A stretch of 64,000 nt of DNA. Origin: Oegoconia quadripuncta. Its lineage: Eukaryota > Arthropoda > Insecta > Lepidoptera > Autostichidae. Both the position numbers and the translations under genes were made by a program. This document shows, piece after piece, positions 53,110-63,714 of this stretch. Location of the stretch: contig OX438749.1 in assembly GCA_949316235.1 (NCBI GenBank), positions 14,772,414 through 14,836,413 of the forward strand. Reading direction: 5' to 3'. Below the pieces are notes generated by a model, which was not told the DNA's origin, did not search any database, and was given only the letters and a program-made list of their open reading frames with translations. Position 1 is the first letter of the stretch. Every line of letters starts with the position of its first letter.

Positions 53110-55070
53110 AGTTGTACGAGTATATTTCAATGTAAGATACATTATATCATTTGTTGAATGTCAATTTAAATATATAGGAAATAAAAATAGGGCTTAAGCA
53201 TTTCTTTGTCAGTATGTCCACGCTGCTGCCGCTTCGGAAAGAGAAATCATCTGTGGGAAAAGAAGAAAGCCATAGGTTAATTGATCTTTTTTTTTGTTGT
53301 ATATGTTAGGTTAACAGACATAATACTAGAAGCAAACCGAAAAAAAGATTGTGCGAGGCAGTTTATAACAAAGGAATAAGCTACGCTTTGACCTATGTGC
53401 CAATGTCTAGATATGAATGTTGTCTAGCTTATCAGATTACTGTTGATGCCTAATTAAATACCTCATTAGTATTTTGTGTTGGATACAAGCAATATTTATT
53501 TTTAAAAAGTGCTTTGTAGCCTTCGTCACGCATCGTCTTTAGGTATGTTTCAAACATATGGCTGTTAGGTTAGATAAATTACTCTATTACAAGTTTGTAA
53601 CTGTTTAATATAATTTTTTCATTTTAATTACTGTGAAATAAGGCTACATTTCGAAAACCATAACACCAAGCAGTTTGATTGATCACTAATTCATTTCTAA
53701 GCCTGAATTAATAATTTATTTCATTTATTTTCTATTGCCTATCATTGTGGATGACGCACACAAAAGTCGTGCAACATTAGTGGCTACTGTAACACATTGC
53801 CCATTTTCTACATGTGTTGTTGTTATAACTGTATTAAACTCAAGTTTCGTCACCGAAGTTTTGATCGTCCAATGAGACCGGAACAGATTTGTTTACGACC
53901 TATGTAAATTCTATTAGAGAGTAGGTGGTTAGGGGTAATTAAAGCCTATAGGCGTCAATGGTGGGTTGTGTTAGATACATACATAGAAACACGCAAGCTC
54001 ACGTTTGTGGCTGTTATTAGTTCACGCAAACTATTCTCGCTATGGAAATCTATCGGTAAACGTTAGAGGATCTATACTTAGTCAAAGTTAAAGCCTTTGA
54101 CGTGTTACAGGCACTTTAGACTTTTAGGTAAAATGGTGGCACTAGTAAGTTCTGCAGTTGTCTCAATAAATATTTGTCGTAGCACTTTACTGTAGAGGTC
54201 TACGGTGCTACGCTGCTACGAAAGCTACCGTAGACTATTTGTAATGCGCAGCACGAAGCCAATAACTCAAGTCGGACTCGAGTGGAGGCAACGTAAATGC
54301 TCTAGGATATATTAAAAGAACTTAGTGTAATTAATGCTGGCTCCTCGGCTACACCACATAATGGGATGCAAAATTCTTCTGTGTATTTACAAAATAGGAC
54401 AAATGCAGTTGCACATTTAGTTTTAAGGACGACGGTCTGGTTGAATGGTTTATGACCACGACTAAAACGCAACGGTCTTGGGAAAGTCAATAAAAATTCT
54501 TTCCTTTTTTTGGAGGCGGCTTCAATAGAGCCGTTACGTGTAACTTGGTTGTAATAATAATATACATAATATTCCAGATTGACCTCAGAGAGTGGCGGTA
54601 TTTCGTCGTATCCTTTTGTATTATTAGTTGAAATATGTACTTAGTTAGTTGTAATTTCAAATAATATAGGAAGTGTTGTCATGTATAGTTTTATTCAGAT
54701 GTAGAACAAAAAAGAGCCCGTTATTAGTGACAATTTTCATTTTAATTTCATTTCGCTCCCATAGCTACTCAACATTAGTAGGTACCTACATTGAATACTC
54801 ATCTAAATTACAGCAATCTGAATTTCAAATAGTAAAGCTATTTAAATACAGAAACGTCAGCTGGCATTGACAAATCGATTTTTTAATTGCGGCTTTGTTT
54901 CGTTATTTTAAAATACTATTTGAAATAGAAATTGCTTTCTCAGTTCAGCTCTTAGATTATATAGTAACCTCTACCAATGAGAAATTGTAAAATTGTCAGA
55001 CGTACGATACTCCAACCAATCATATATTAGAATGTAATCGGTGACGATATCAATGAGATTAAATAATAAT
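53110..55070. other. No recognised feature
   Basis: About 2 kb with no supported gene or repeat. The frames at 54302-54490 and 54673-54870 have no motif. Confidence 0.4.
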
Positions 55071-55075
55071 ATTCT

Positions 55076-55301
55076 TGGACATACACACAGCGCTATCTAG
55101 TTTCATACTAAGCAACTGGGCTTGTATTAAACATACCAGATGGTGGATATAATACACAAATACATTTTTGTAAATGAAAACATCTATAACTCGGGGCAAA
55201 TGTCCGTATTCATCATATAAACATGTCCTAAGCGGGATTCGATTCCGCGACCTTTTAGTTAGCAGTCAGAGTTTCTAACCACCACACGAAATGGGTCGTT
55301 A
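55076..55301 (-). mobile_element. tRNA-derived SINE1, tail A
   Basis: The reverse strand has the head ACCCATTTCGTGTGGTGGTT, B box GGAATCGAATCCCGC region, GTTTATATGATGAATACGGA and tail A to AAACTAGATAGCGCTGTGTG. The box GGCGC is mutated to AGCGC. Confidence 0.85.
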
Positions 55302-55377
55302 AATGACGCAATAGAGGAAATATTGATCAAAAGAATAGATTTCTGAACATACCTGTAATACTTATTTTTATTACTAG

Positions 55378-55565
55378 GAGCCCGTAATGTCCCACTGCTG
55401 ACCAAAGGCCTCCCTCCTCTCTCTCCACTTCTCTTAGTCTCCGGCTTCCTCTGACCTGTTGTTGAGGAACTTATCCAGCTCGTCCCGCCATCTCCTTTTC
55501 GGTCAGCCGCGACGCCTTCTTTCTAACGGTGAGCTCCAGGTGGTGCCTTTAGCTTGGCGACTGTT
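55378..55565 (-). pseudogene. RTE-type LINE ORF2 C-terminus
   Basis: The minus frame reads RKRRWRDELDKFLNNRSEEA, GD, a stop, EKWRERREAFGQQWDITGS-stop. This is a canonical RWxDEL...W...EAFxQQW ending with one in-frame stop. 5'-truncated. Confidence 0.8.
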
Positions 55566-55569
55566 GTGG

Positions 55570-56176
55570 CCACGTCAGCAACTAGGGTCTTAGAGTGCTG
55601 TGTAGTGTTTCGAACATGGTCGGTCAGTTTTATATTTAGTATACTGCGCTTCATGACTCGTTTGCATACCTGTATATGTTCTGTAAATAGTGGATAATCC
55701 GTCCTATGGATATAGATGGGTGACCTATCTGTGACCGTAATCGGATTTCACGGAAAAAGGGAGGAAATAAGTTATCTTTGACTGCTGTAAAATGCGATAG
55801 GGATTTATGACGAACTGTAAGCGTAACAAATTAAGCAACCATTGTTTGATAGTAACGACGTAGGCACGGTCGACGAGAGAGGTAATTTCGTAGGGTTTGA
55901 ATAAGTTTAACAGGCTCTAATTATATTTTCCTTCATGTTTTAATCACCAGGACGTGATTAGTAACTGTCGTTAAAGTTAAAGCTGCAGTTATACTTCTCT
56001 AGCGAAGGACGGACGGATATATTTTTATTATTAAACATGAGTTTTTTTGGATTGAACAGGATTGTTTTAGAATTGTAAACAGGAAAAAATGTAATTGTGA
56101 CGGCTAGCGGCTGTCGAAAATAGTAGTTGAACTGCAAGTTCATAACAATATGAGTGATTTTTTTACTCAATTGCAT
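55570..56176. other. No recognised feature
   Basis: No supported gene or repeat. Confidence 0.4.
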
Positions 56177-56178
56177 AT

Positions 56179-56601
56179 TAGGTCCTTACCTATGAAATTG
56201 GCGTTTTGTATGAAGAATTTCATAAAGACTGTTTTCTCCATACAAACATTTTTGATTTCTTTTTGGGAACGGCAGAGTCAAATTTAGCTAAACTTTGTGT
56301 GTATTATCGGATAACATTAAGTTAAGTATAGGCAGCGTTAATTTTTAAAAGTAACCGCTTTATAAAAATTTCAGCGAATCTAAGAAATGATTATGGGAAG
56401 CACATGAAAAGAGCTCTGTTCAAATTTTTTTTATGTGATTTAGCCCAGAAATTAAAAAATATTTCATGTGAAACCTTGAAATAATATTCCATTTTCCAAA
56501 TAAAAAACAAATTTGGATATAGCTTTGAAAATCGCAGGAATTGGTACATATGATTAACGAAGAATAAAAACTCCAATTTCATAGGTAAAGCCCCAATATA
56601 T
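56179..56601. mobile_element. MITE-1, copy 2
   Basis: Ends GGTCCTTACCTATGAAATTG and, in reverse, GGGGCTTTACCTATGAAATT are the better preserved TIRs of the pair. Relative to copy 1 it has an about 25-bp internal insertion around GGCAGCGTTAATTTTTAAAA. TTA at the left edge and the TATATT that follows leave the target duplication uncertain (3-bp TTA/TAA would fit PIF/Harbinger). Confidence 0.88.
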
Positions 56602-56604
56602 TGT

Positions 56605-57165
56605 TATACGCTCATACAAAAATAAAAGAAGTTAAGATTGGCTAAAATATGCGTGTGAAAATATGCATCCCGTCCGGAGGGTGGGTACAACCACTTAGTA
56701 GCTTCTGCGACTATGGTAATTTTCAAAATTAGGGACGGTACAAATATCAATGTAAAAGTACGTAATATTAGCCAAGTACACTGTAATGAAACTAAAAGTG
56801 GGATATTTTAAATAGATTTAGGAATAATACGATGTGGGAGTCGCAAAATCCTTGTAAACTGGGTACAGTTAGTCGTATTAAAATTTAATTTAAATGCAAT
56901 AACGATAAGATCACGTATGTACTCGTACATTAATATTATTTCCTTTCTATCTGTGATCCCAAAACGTCTACAATAGTACCACCTGAAAGGAGTCAGGGAG
57001 CCATTAGTGGCTCTGTGTGCTTTAAATCTTTTCGGCGACAGGCGTAATGTCTCTTTCACTTTAGTTTGGCGTGCTCACCACCGCACCGATTTATACTTTG
57101 CTGCCTCTAAAACATTTGCATCTACAGATTGCTTTAGCATCCTGAGCGAACTTACTTCGTGTTCT
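56605..57165. other. No recognised feature
   Basis: The frames at 56808-57059 and 57007-57297 show no known domain. Confidence 0.4.
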
Positions 57166-57168
57166 ATG

Positions 57169-57242
57169 TACCTAATATTACATGATTTTGCATTTCCATT
57201 GATACGTATCAATGGAAATGCAAAATCATGTAATTTTAGGTA
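57169..57242. repeat. Near-perfect palindrome, 37-bp arms, no spacer
   Basis: The centre is GATAC|GTATC at 57205/57206. ACATGATTTTGCATTTCCAT and its exact complement flank it, and symmetry continues to CCTAA/TTAGG with one mismatch (57176/57235). Confidence 0.96.
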
Positions 57243-57585
57243 TAGATATGGTTACATTGTGTATGTGTTTTTTTTAACCACAGACTGTTGTCCGTGACCT
57301 TATTAGCTTATTTCTTGTTTATCGATCTTATTGCTTATTATTTATAAATTAACTTACTCCATTTGTGCTGGAAGTTCAGGTTTTTTAAATCTACATATAT
57401 ATATATTCATAATGTTATGTGTGCGTTTTTACTTTGCTTATTATTTTGTATTCTTTTTACGAGTTATATTATACAATTATATTTACGATTTATATTACTA
57501 CGATAGAATTAAGTTATATAATAACAAATATGGAATAGCTGATTTAACAAGTGTTACGCATTTGATTGATTGATATTATATACCG
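57243..57585. other. No recognised feature
   Basis: Very AT-rich; the hydrophobic frame at 57331-57573 is compositional. Confidence 0.45.
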
Positions 57586-57590
57586 GATGC

Positions 57591-57935
57591 TTTTTTTACC
57601 GTAAAGAAAATAATATGGCATATTAAGTTAGTGAAATAGAAGGTATTGACATAGCTAGTTTAATTATTTTTTTCAAAAACGCCGGCTACGGACGGCGATA
57701 CCCATGCGACTGGCGTGATTTGTAGGATTCTTAATCTTTCGAAATTTGGAACTCATATTTTCTCAAAGTATTCTTTCTTTATTTATTTAATTGAATGATG
57801 TAATTATGTGGAATAGGCTACAAACTACTACAAAAAATTAAAGCTATATTCCATGATGGTTTTGAAAAAAAAACTATCTATACCTTCTATTTCACTTACC
57901 TAATATGCCCTATTTTTTTCCTTACGGTAAAAAAA
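57591..57935. mobile_element. MITE-2, intact copy
   Basis: About 60-bp inverted ends: TTTTTTTACCGTAAAGAAAA, then TTAGTGAAATAGAAGGTAT (left) and in reverse TTTTTTTACCGTAAGGAAAA, then GTAAGTGAAATAGAAGGTAT (right). The non-coding core contains GCGACTGGCGTGATTTGTAG. Second copy at 45494-45868. Confidence 0.9.
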
Positions 57936-57937
57936 TT

Positions 57938-58253
57938 CAGCGTCGGTGGCTCAGCGGCTAAGACGACGCGGTCTCCCAATTTGGGAGGTCCGGGTTCGAT
58001 TACTAGACAGGCCATGCACCAATGAGTTTACAAATTTAATTTAATTACTTATGTGCATTTATCCGACTGCTCTTAAACGGTGACCGAAAACCTCGTGAGG
58101 AAACCTGCATACCTGAGAAATACAAATTCTAAGGCATGTGAAGTCCCCAACCCGCATTGGGCCAGCGTGGTGGACTATGGCTCATACTCCCTCATTATAC
58201 GAGGGTAGGCCTATATCCCTGCAGTGGGATGTTTACGGGCTGATGATGATGAT
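57938..58253 (+). mobile_element. tRNA-derived SINE with GATGATGAT tail
   Basis: GTCGGTGGCTCAGCGGCTAA (A-box-like) and B box GGGTTCGATTAC form the head. The body includes CCTCGTGAGGAAACCTGCAT and TTGGGCCAGCGTGGTGGACT, and the tail is GATGATGATGAT. It directly abuts MITE-2. The 3' part resembles the end of the 5S-head SINE and RTE LINE tails, so these probably share a LINE partner. Confidence 0.85.
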
Positions 58254-58480
58254 AAATATAGCAAAACTCTCATAAGCTGTATTGTATTGGATTTCAAGAT
58301 TTTTCTAGGCGAAAGGCCTTGATCAAATAGCTCTGAGAAGAGCATTTTTGTTATGTCTTACGGAAGCAGCATTCGCTGGAAGACTCTTTAGGAGCAAGTC
58401 CGCGGGCCAATAAGAATTTTAATCGTTTATGCAAATCATCTGTGTGAAACGCGGCGCACGAAACCCACAGGTTCACTGCT

Positions 58481-58520
58481 TTTTTTCTTTTTTTATACCT
58501 ATATATAAAAAAAGAAAAAA
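58481..58520. repeat. Perfect 17-bp poly-T/poly-A hairpin
   Basis: TTTTTTCTTTTTTTATA (58481-58497) pairs with 58504-58520; loop CCTATA. It lies at the 5' truncation point of the LINE fragment that follows. Confidence 0.9.
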
Positions 58521-58523
58521 TAC

Positions 58524-58917
58524 CGCACCTTGCGAGGTGACCTCATCGAGACATTCAAAATTCTCACATATAAATACAACCTGCCTCACTTGCACGACAT
58601 ATTCAGGATGAAAGACATGCGACAGTTACGAGGGCACGCCCTGCGAATAAGCCGCACTCACGCTGACATCAATGTCGCCCATCACTTTCTGAGCAACCGT
58701 GTTGTACAGGCCTGGAATAAGCTGCCGGAAGAGGCTGTCTCCGCCCAATCAGTGAATTCGTTCAAAAATAGATTGGATAAATTTAAGAAAAATAATGATG
58801 ACTTAAATATTGACTGAATAACAACATAATAAACAATGTGAACTCTCCTAACACTGTGACATAGACATACCAGCAGTAAGTCTATAATAATAATATAATA
58901 ATAATAATAATATAAAA
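58524..58917 (+). pseudogene. LINE ORF2 C-terminus with (TAA)n tail
   Basis: An open frame from about 58527 to the stop at 58815-58817 reads RGDLIETFKILTYKYNLPHL, then RTHADINVAHHFLSNRVVQA, then WNKLPEEAVSAQSVNSFKNR and LDKF. This is the classical C-terminus of CR1/L2-like reverse transcriptase ORFs (RGDLIETFK...R...WNxLPExVVxAxSVNxFKxxLDxF). The 3' end is AATAATAATA. 5'-truncated, still open. Confidence 0.87.
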
Positions 58918-58927
58918 AGTATATCCC

Positions 58928-59133
58928 AACTAATATTATAAATGCAAAAGTTTGTGTGTGTGTGTATGTATGTATGTTTGTTACCTCTTCACGCCTATAC
59001 GGCTGGACGGATTTGGATGAAATTTGATGGGTAGACAGATTAGGACTTGGATTAACATATAAGCTATTTTTTTTCTGAACCTATTTTGATTAAATCTTTC
59101 GCGCGGACGAAGTCGCGGGCGGAAAGCTAGTAT
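58928..59133 (+). mobile_element. Helitron-like short element, best copy
   Basis: Starts TCCCAACTAATATTATAAAT, with a GTGTGT/GTAT microsatellite, then CACGCCTATACGGCTGGACG and GATTTGGATGAAATTTGATG. It ends CGCGCGGACGAAGTCGCGGG, CGGAAAGCTAGT. The 5' TC, 3' CTAG followed by T, and a small CGCG...CGCG hairpin before the end fit a non-autonomous Helitron inserted between A and T. Confidence 0.65.
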
Positions 59134-59265
59134 GTATATAAATAAATTTTATTGTTTTTAGGAGCTGGTTGAATTACATATACCAAGCGCTTTAATAATT
59201 CAGGTAGTAACAAATTTTGCAATAACCATTCTGGTCAATGTTCTTTAGATATATAGACTACTAGC

Positions 59266-59494
59266 TTTACACCCGCGGCTTCACCTGCGTTGGAATAACT
59301 GTATCGCCGATATGTTTAATTTGTTTATCCCGCGGGAAATACTCACTTTATCGGGATAAAAATGTCCTATGTTTTAATCTAGAGTATGTTCTACCTACGT
59401 ACCAAATTTTATTCGTATCCGTTTATCCGTTTCGCTGTGATTGAGCAACAAACTAACAAACATCCAAACTTTCGCATTTATAATATTAGCTAGA
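59266..59494 (-). mobile_element. Helitron-like short element
   Basis: In reverse: AGCTAATATTATAAATGCGA, AAGTTTGG, then GATTAAAACATAGGACATTT, TTATCCCGATAAAGTGAG, CGCGGGATAAAC, ending CGCGGGTGTAAAGCTAGT. Oriented head-to-head with the copy at 59535-59873. Confidence 0.62.
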
Positions 59495-59534
59495 TAAATA
59501 TATAGACACACCAATCATCTAGTAGTTGGTCTTC

Positions 59535-59873
59535 TTATTAAATTTCATTAAATAAATATTATAAAAATGTGAAAGTTTGGTACATAGGTAGAATATACCC
59601 TGGATTAAGACATATATTGTGTTCCTGTTGTCAGAGATAAGATAGCCAGTCCCCCAAATGTGTTGGGGTTTCCGTGTCAGTACGCTTCCCCCTTCGACCT
59701 TATCTGCACTTAACATCAGGTGTGATTGAGGTCAAGTACCGTCCCCTTGTGCATAAAAAAAATAGGATATTTTTATCCCGATAAAGTGGGTACTTCCCGC
59801 GGGATTAACAAATTGAACATATCCGCGATAAAGTTATTGCAACGCAGGGGAAGCCGCGGGCGGAAAGCGAGTA
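59535..59873 (+). mobile_element. Helitron-like element split by SINE2
   Basis: The 5' part (AAATATTATAAAAATGTGAA to GATTAAGACATAT, about 59535-59611) and the 3' part (GGATATTTTTATCCCGATAA to GCGGGCGGAAAGCGAGT, 59761-59873) follow the order of the 59266-59494 copy. The SINE2 fragment lies between them. Confidence 0.65.
59612..59760 (+). mobile_element. SINE2, 5'-truncated, nested in Helitron-like element
   Basis: TTGTGTTCCTGTTGTCAGAG, GGGGTTTCCGTGTCAGTACG, ATCAGGTGTGATTGAGGTCA and an A tail. No tRNA head, consistent with 5' truncation during LINE-driven insertion. Confidence 0.82.
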
Positions 59874-59879
59874 TTAAAT

Positions 59880-61145
59880 AAATATACTTTTTTGTAGAAC
59901 CGATTATTATCGGATGCTAAACGAATACTACGTTACAATATACTTGTGTTGTAATTATGTCATAACTATAGTACTAAAAAAAATTATCAGTCATCACCAA
60001 GTAATACTTTAATATGCCTTGCTTCCCAAGGATATTTGGAAGCGGTATATACTTACACCAGATCACCTTAATCCGTTATTCCGCTCGTGGCGTCTGCCAT
60101 GCGACACAATAATAAGGTATATTTATCAAAGGCATTGCTTAGGTAGCAAGTGCTATATCTTGATTTACCTGGCCCGTTTGCTGTGTGCAAATTATTACCA
60201 GCTCACGCGCCCACCTGCGTCTCACGTTTAATATGCTCAGTATAGGGTTGTCAACTTAACATTTCAGGTACATTTGAAAATAGTATTATTGTAGTGCTTG
60301 CTTTTCACTCAGGAGACTCAATTAAGCGTATTTTTAACACCCGATGTAAAACGACATGTGTTATGTGTTTGACACCGTTATGTGATTGTGTGAGTCCAGT
60401 CTTTGTCCGGATGTATTTTAGTAATGGTGGTCTGATTTCAATGCGGTTCTTATATTGACGATTAAACAGGATTTCGAAATACCTATGAAGCTATATATAC
60501 CGTTGGTTTGGTTTATCTGGATGATGTAGTCACTTGTTTTAGATGCGTTCGAAGCTTTTGCTTAAATTAAATTATATATATATATATTCAAACAAACAAC
60601 AAGGAAAACAAGCAAGATAACGGTACAATTTGGCAGGTAACCAATCGGTTATGAAGCATTATGTTACATAATAGGTATTCAATATATTATATTTTATTTT
60701 GGAGTTACTAAAATTAGTTAAATACTTATTTATTAATTGATGAATATTCTGAGTACAAATGTTCGTTACCGAAGCCTGTTAAAACTAAGAATATTGCCTA
60801 AAATTTATTTCTCTAAAAACAACCTCTTCTCTCTTCCTTCTCTAAAAACAACTCATATAAAAAAAAAAACAACCCCAGCTAATTTCGGAGGTGACGTAGG
60901 ATTCTCAGTGGGCGAATTACATGTAAAATCTATTTTTAGTAGTGTAAATTCATTTGTATTGCATATATGTACGAGAATGTATGATTTAACATTCCATCTA
61001 TGACTTATGCCCTTACCACGTATACTCAGAAAGTCGGTTTTGAAGAGAATTTGCTTTTTTGCTTTGGTATTTTCTATAAGGCTTCGACGCAAGGAACGAA
61101 TACGTAAATGAAGCCCTAAATATTGCATGATGATCATTTATTATT
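59880..61145. other. No recognised feature
   Basis: The frames at 60019-60231 and 60737-61137 have no recognisable domain. A short direct repeat, CTCTAAAAACAAC (60810, 60840), is all I see. Confidence 0.4.
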
Positions 61146-61149
61146 TATC

Positions 61150-61500
61150 CTTGGACATACACACAGCGCCATCTCGTTCCTGAGAAACTTGGCTTGTGTT
61201 ATGGATACCAGCCCCCGTAGCATGACATTGTTTTTCGCGCGCGATGCGATGTTAGAGCGGGATAGTTGTATATTTCGTCCAAACGAATGAGCAAGACAAA
61301 TAAACGTTTATCGCGCATGTCATGCTACTAGTGCTGATGGTTGATATACTACACGAGTAATGTACGTGTTTTTTTATACATGAAAACATACATGACTCGA
61401 GTACCTACAGTTCATCTACAAACTGCTCCTAGCGGAATTCGAACCCGCGGCCTCTACGTAGCGTTCAGAGTCTCTAAACACTGCACCAAACAGGTCGTCT
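61150..61500 (-). mobile_element. tRNA-derived SINE1, tail A, with internal MITE
   Basis: Tail A (reverse of GAGATGGCGCTGTGTGTATG) and the head with B box (GGAATTCGAACCCGCGGCC, reverse GGTTCGAATTCC) are separated within the tail by the 128-bp element at 61209-61336. Confidence 0.85.
61209..61336. mobile_element. 128-bp MITE with CAG...CTG ends
   Basis: The TIRs CAGCCCCCGTAGCATGACAT and (reverse) CAGCACTAGTAGCATGACAT match at 16 of 20 positions. CAG/CTG termini are hAT-like. Other SINE1 copies read ATACCAGATGGTTGAT with no gap at this point. No 8-bp target duplication is visible, so the class remains open. Confidence 0.75.
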
Positions 61501-61504
61501 AATA

Positions 61505-62900
61505 AAACAAATACAGACTAATATTATGCATTAACTACTACATTTCATAAATATATTTCTATCTCTGCTACAAACGGAAGCATAACCATGAATATGGACT
61601 GCAACCATAAATTTCCCTTGCTGCGTCTTATCCCGTCATATGTTTTAAAGAGGCCGGATGTTGGGGACAAAACCGAACATCATACGAAAAATTGGGTTCC
61701 GTAGGACCGTTTCTGAAACATTAATCAATCACGTGTCTGAAAGGGGCGGTGTCCCAGGGGTCCGCTCGTTTTGACCCCGGGCGTCTAATAATTGCCCTGG
61801 AATGCTTTGGGAATATCGACTGGATGGAAATGGAAATATCGGATACTACTAGACGGTTTAAACGCTTCATTGGATAGATGTCGGATTTTCGTCGGTACGA
61901 TTTCGCGTTCATAACATTTTTTAATTTTATGTAGGTAATTTGTATTTATTAATGTAAATCTAAATTACAGGTGAATATAAATAAAGAAAATGTGTTTGAG
62001 ATCAGTATTGTGGGCACTCTCCCAGTGCCCAAGAGACTGACAGCCTTACCTCGTTGTATAGCAATGCTATTCACAGCACAAGGTAGCTCTTTGTCATCAG
62101 AGTTCTCATACTATTAATATCACTTTTGAAAATGTTTATAAATGCTATTGCTATGTCATGTTCGAATTGGGTTTGGCATCACATTAAACAAAACTCTTTT
62201 GTAAATAATTCATCACGTGCCAGAAATTTTTGACATAAAGAATTCTATCGCTTACCTGTTGGCGGGTTCTCTTTGGCACATATTTTTTATCGGTTTATTT
62301 TAAGGAAAATCAACAGCCGTGTTACATCACAAATAATTGCAAATTATATTTGACGAATAAGAGGTTCTCATATACCTATAGAAATATTGTAGAATATATG
62401 TTGTGGTCTAGTAAAGCGCTCTGCAGTATCTAACGCTAGACATTATACGAAGTGATTAATATCTGTTAAAGTCATATCTACCTATTTGTAAAATCTAGAA
62501 GTTACACTTATATCATTAAAACCAGAAAATAAAGGACATAGAAACTATTGCTACGGATAAGGAACTATTGCGAACGATATGAGAATCTTGTTATTTTGAG
62601 AAGCTATCGATTATCTAACGAAGAGTGTTTCTTCTGCATGTTATTTAGTAATTTTGCTTTACAAATTGTTTAATTCTTATATTATATATTTATAAAGCAC
62701 TTAAGTATGTGTATACTATTTTTTTTATGTATATACTACCATCTCTATGTATATATATATAGCTATTTATGTATATAATATATATGTACAAATGTATGGT
62801 TTTAATTTTTGTTTATTAAATAAGTAATTAATTATGTAGCTATTTCATATCTGCATCCGTATTTTGCACAACCTACCTGTTCTATATAGTTTTTTTTTTT
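61505..62900. other. No recognised feature
   Basis: Includes a GC-richer block (61600-61830) of unknown nature and a TATATA-rich stretch (62700-62790). No gene supported. Confidence 0.4.
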
Positions 62901-62904
62901 TTTT

Positions 62905-63072
62905 AATGCAAAAGGGTTCGTACTTGAGTTATACTCCTACACCCAAAGGTTGCCTGGAAGAGATCGCTCTTAGTGATAAGGCTGCCTAATTGTATTCTTT
63001 CCAGTATTGTGTTTTGTAAAATGTATATTCTCCTTTTATGCAATGAAATGTATTTGTATTGTATTGTATTTA
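62905..63072 (+). mobile_element. Family Z short retroelement, (TTGTA)n tail
   Basis: AATGCAAAAGGGTTCGTACT (head), then GGTTGCCTGGAAGAGATCGC and TTAGTGATAAGGCTGCCTAA, ending in GTATTTGTATTGTATTGTAT. Reverse copies at 3836 and 32368, a partial plus copy at 29405. This is a common lepidopteran SINE-like unit as far as I recall; class not verified. Confidence 0.7.
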
Positions 63073-63079
63073 GCATTTC

Positions 63080-63710
63080 AAGATTTAGCCAATACTGCTA
63101 ATGGACCGTCATAAAAATATGGCTAAGATACTTACTGCACTAAACTTTGTGCTTATATAGGTATACAATTTTAAAGCAAAAATTTGAAAATTGGAACTAC
63201 ATAGGTAATTACATACGTGATCATAAAATAAACCATATTTTTGTTGATGGTCTCATAGCAACTAAATAAATTCTTTGGTATGTGACTTAAGCAAAATCTA
63301 TTCCAAAATTTTAATCCGCTTCAGTGTATATAGGTTGGAGTTTCGACATTAATAGGAAATTCATTTTCGATGGAATTGCAATCGGAAATACCGAATCAAT
63401 CCGACCAATTTGACGGCGAGGGCGTTCAGTCTGCACGGGACTCCGTAAACACTTACTCAATTCGGGATTAATAGTGAAATATCCAGGTTCGAATGCTTTT
63501 AATTACCTAACAACACAACAGAACACTGGAAACGTTTTAAATTAACAATTGTAGGTGCTAAAGAGAATTCTCGTTTATGATGTTTTTTTGTAGCGATTCG
63601 TGAAACGTGAAATTCTGTGCATTACCTTTTCCTTGGAACTAATTAACTTTAGAATATATACAAGTTACATTACATGTAATACATAATAGAAAGAATTAAT
63701 CAATAATCAC
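63080..63710. other. No recognised feature
   Basis: No supported gene or repeat. Confidence 0.4.
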
Positions 63711-63714
63711 ATAC

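Noticed and set aside
46403..56601. MITE-1 copies as long terminal repeats of one large retrotransposon
   Set aside because: The copies are 10 kb apart but have their own short TIRs, and no gag-pol lies between them. The RT there is a non-LTR LINE with its own ends.
2460..61500. tRNA genes suggested by A- and B-box motifs
   Set aside because: The tRNA-like heads are followed by SINE bodies and tails and lack complete cloverleaf pairing; they are SINEs.
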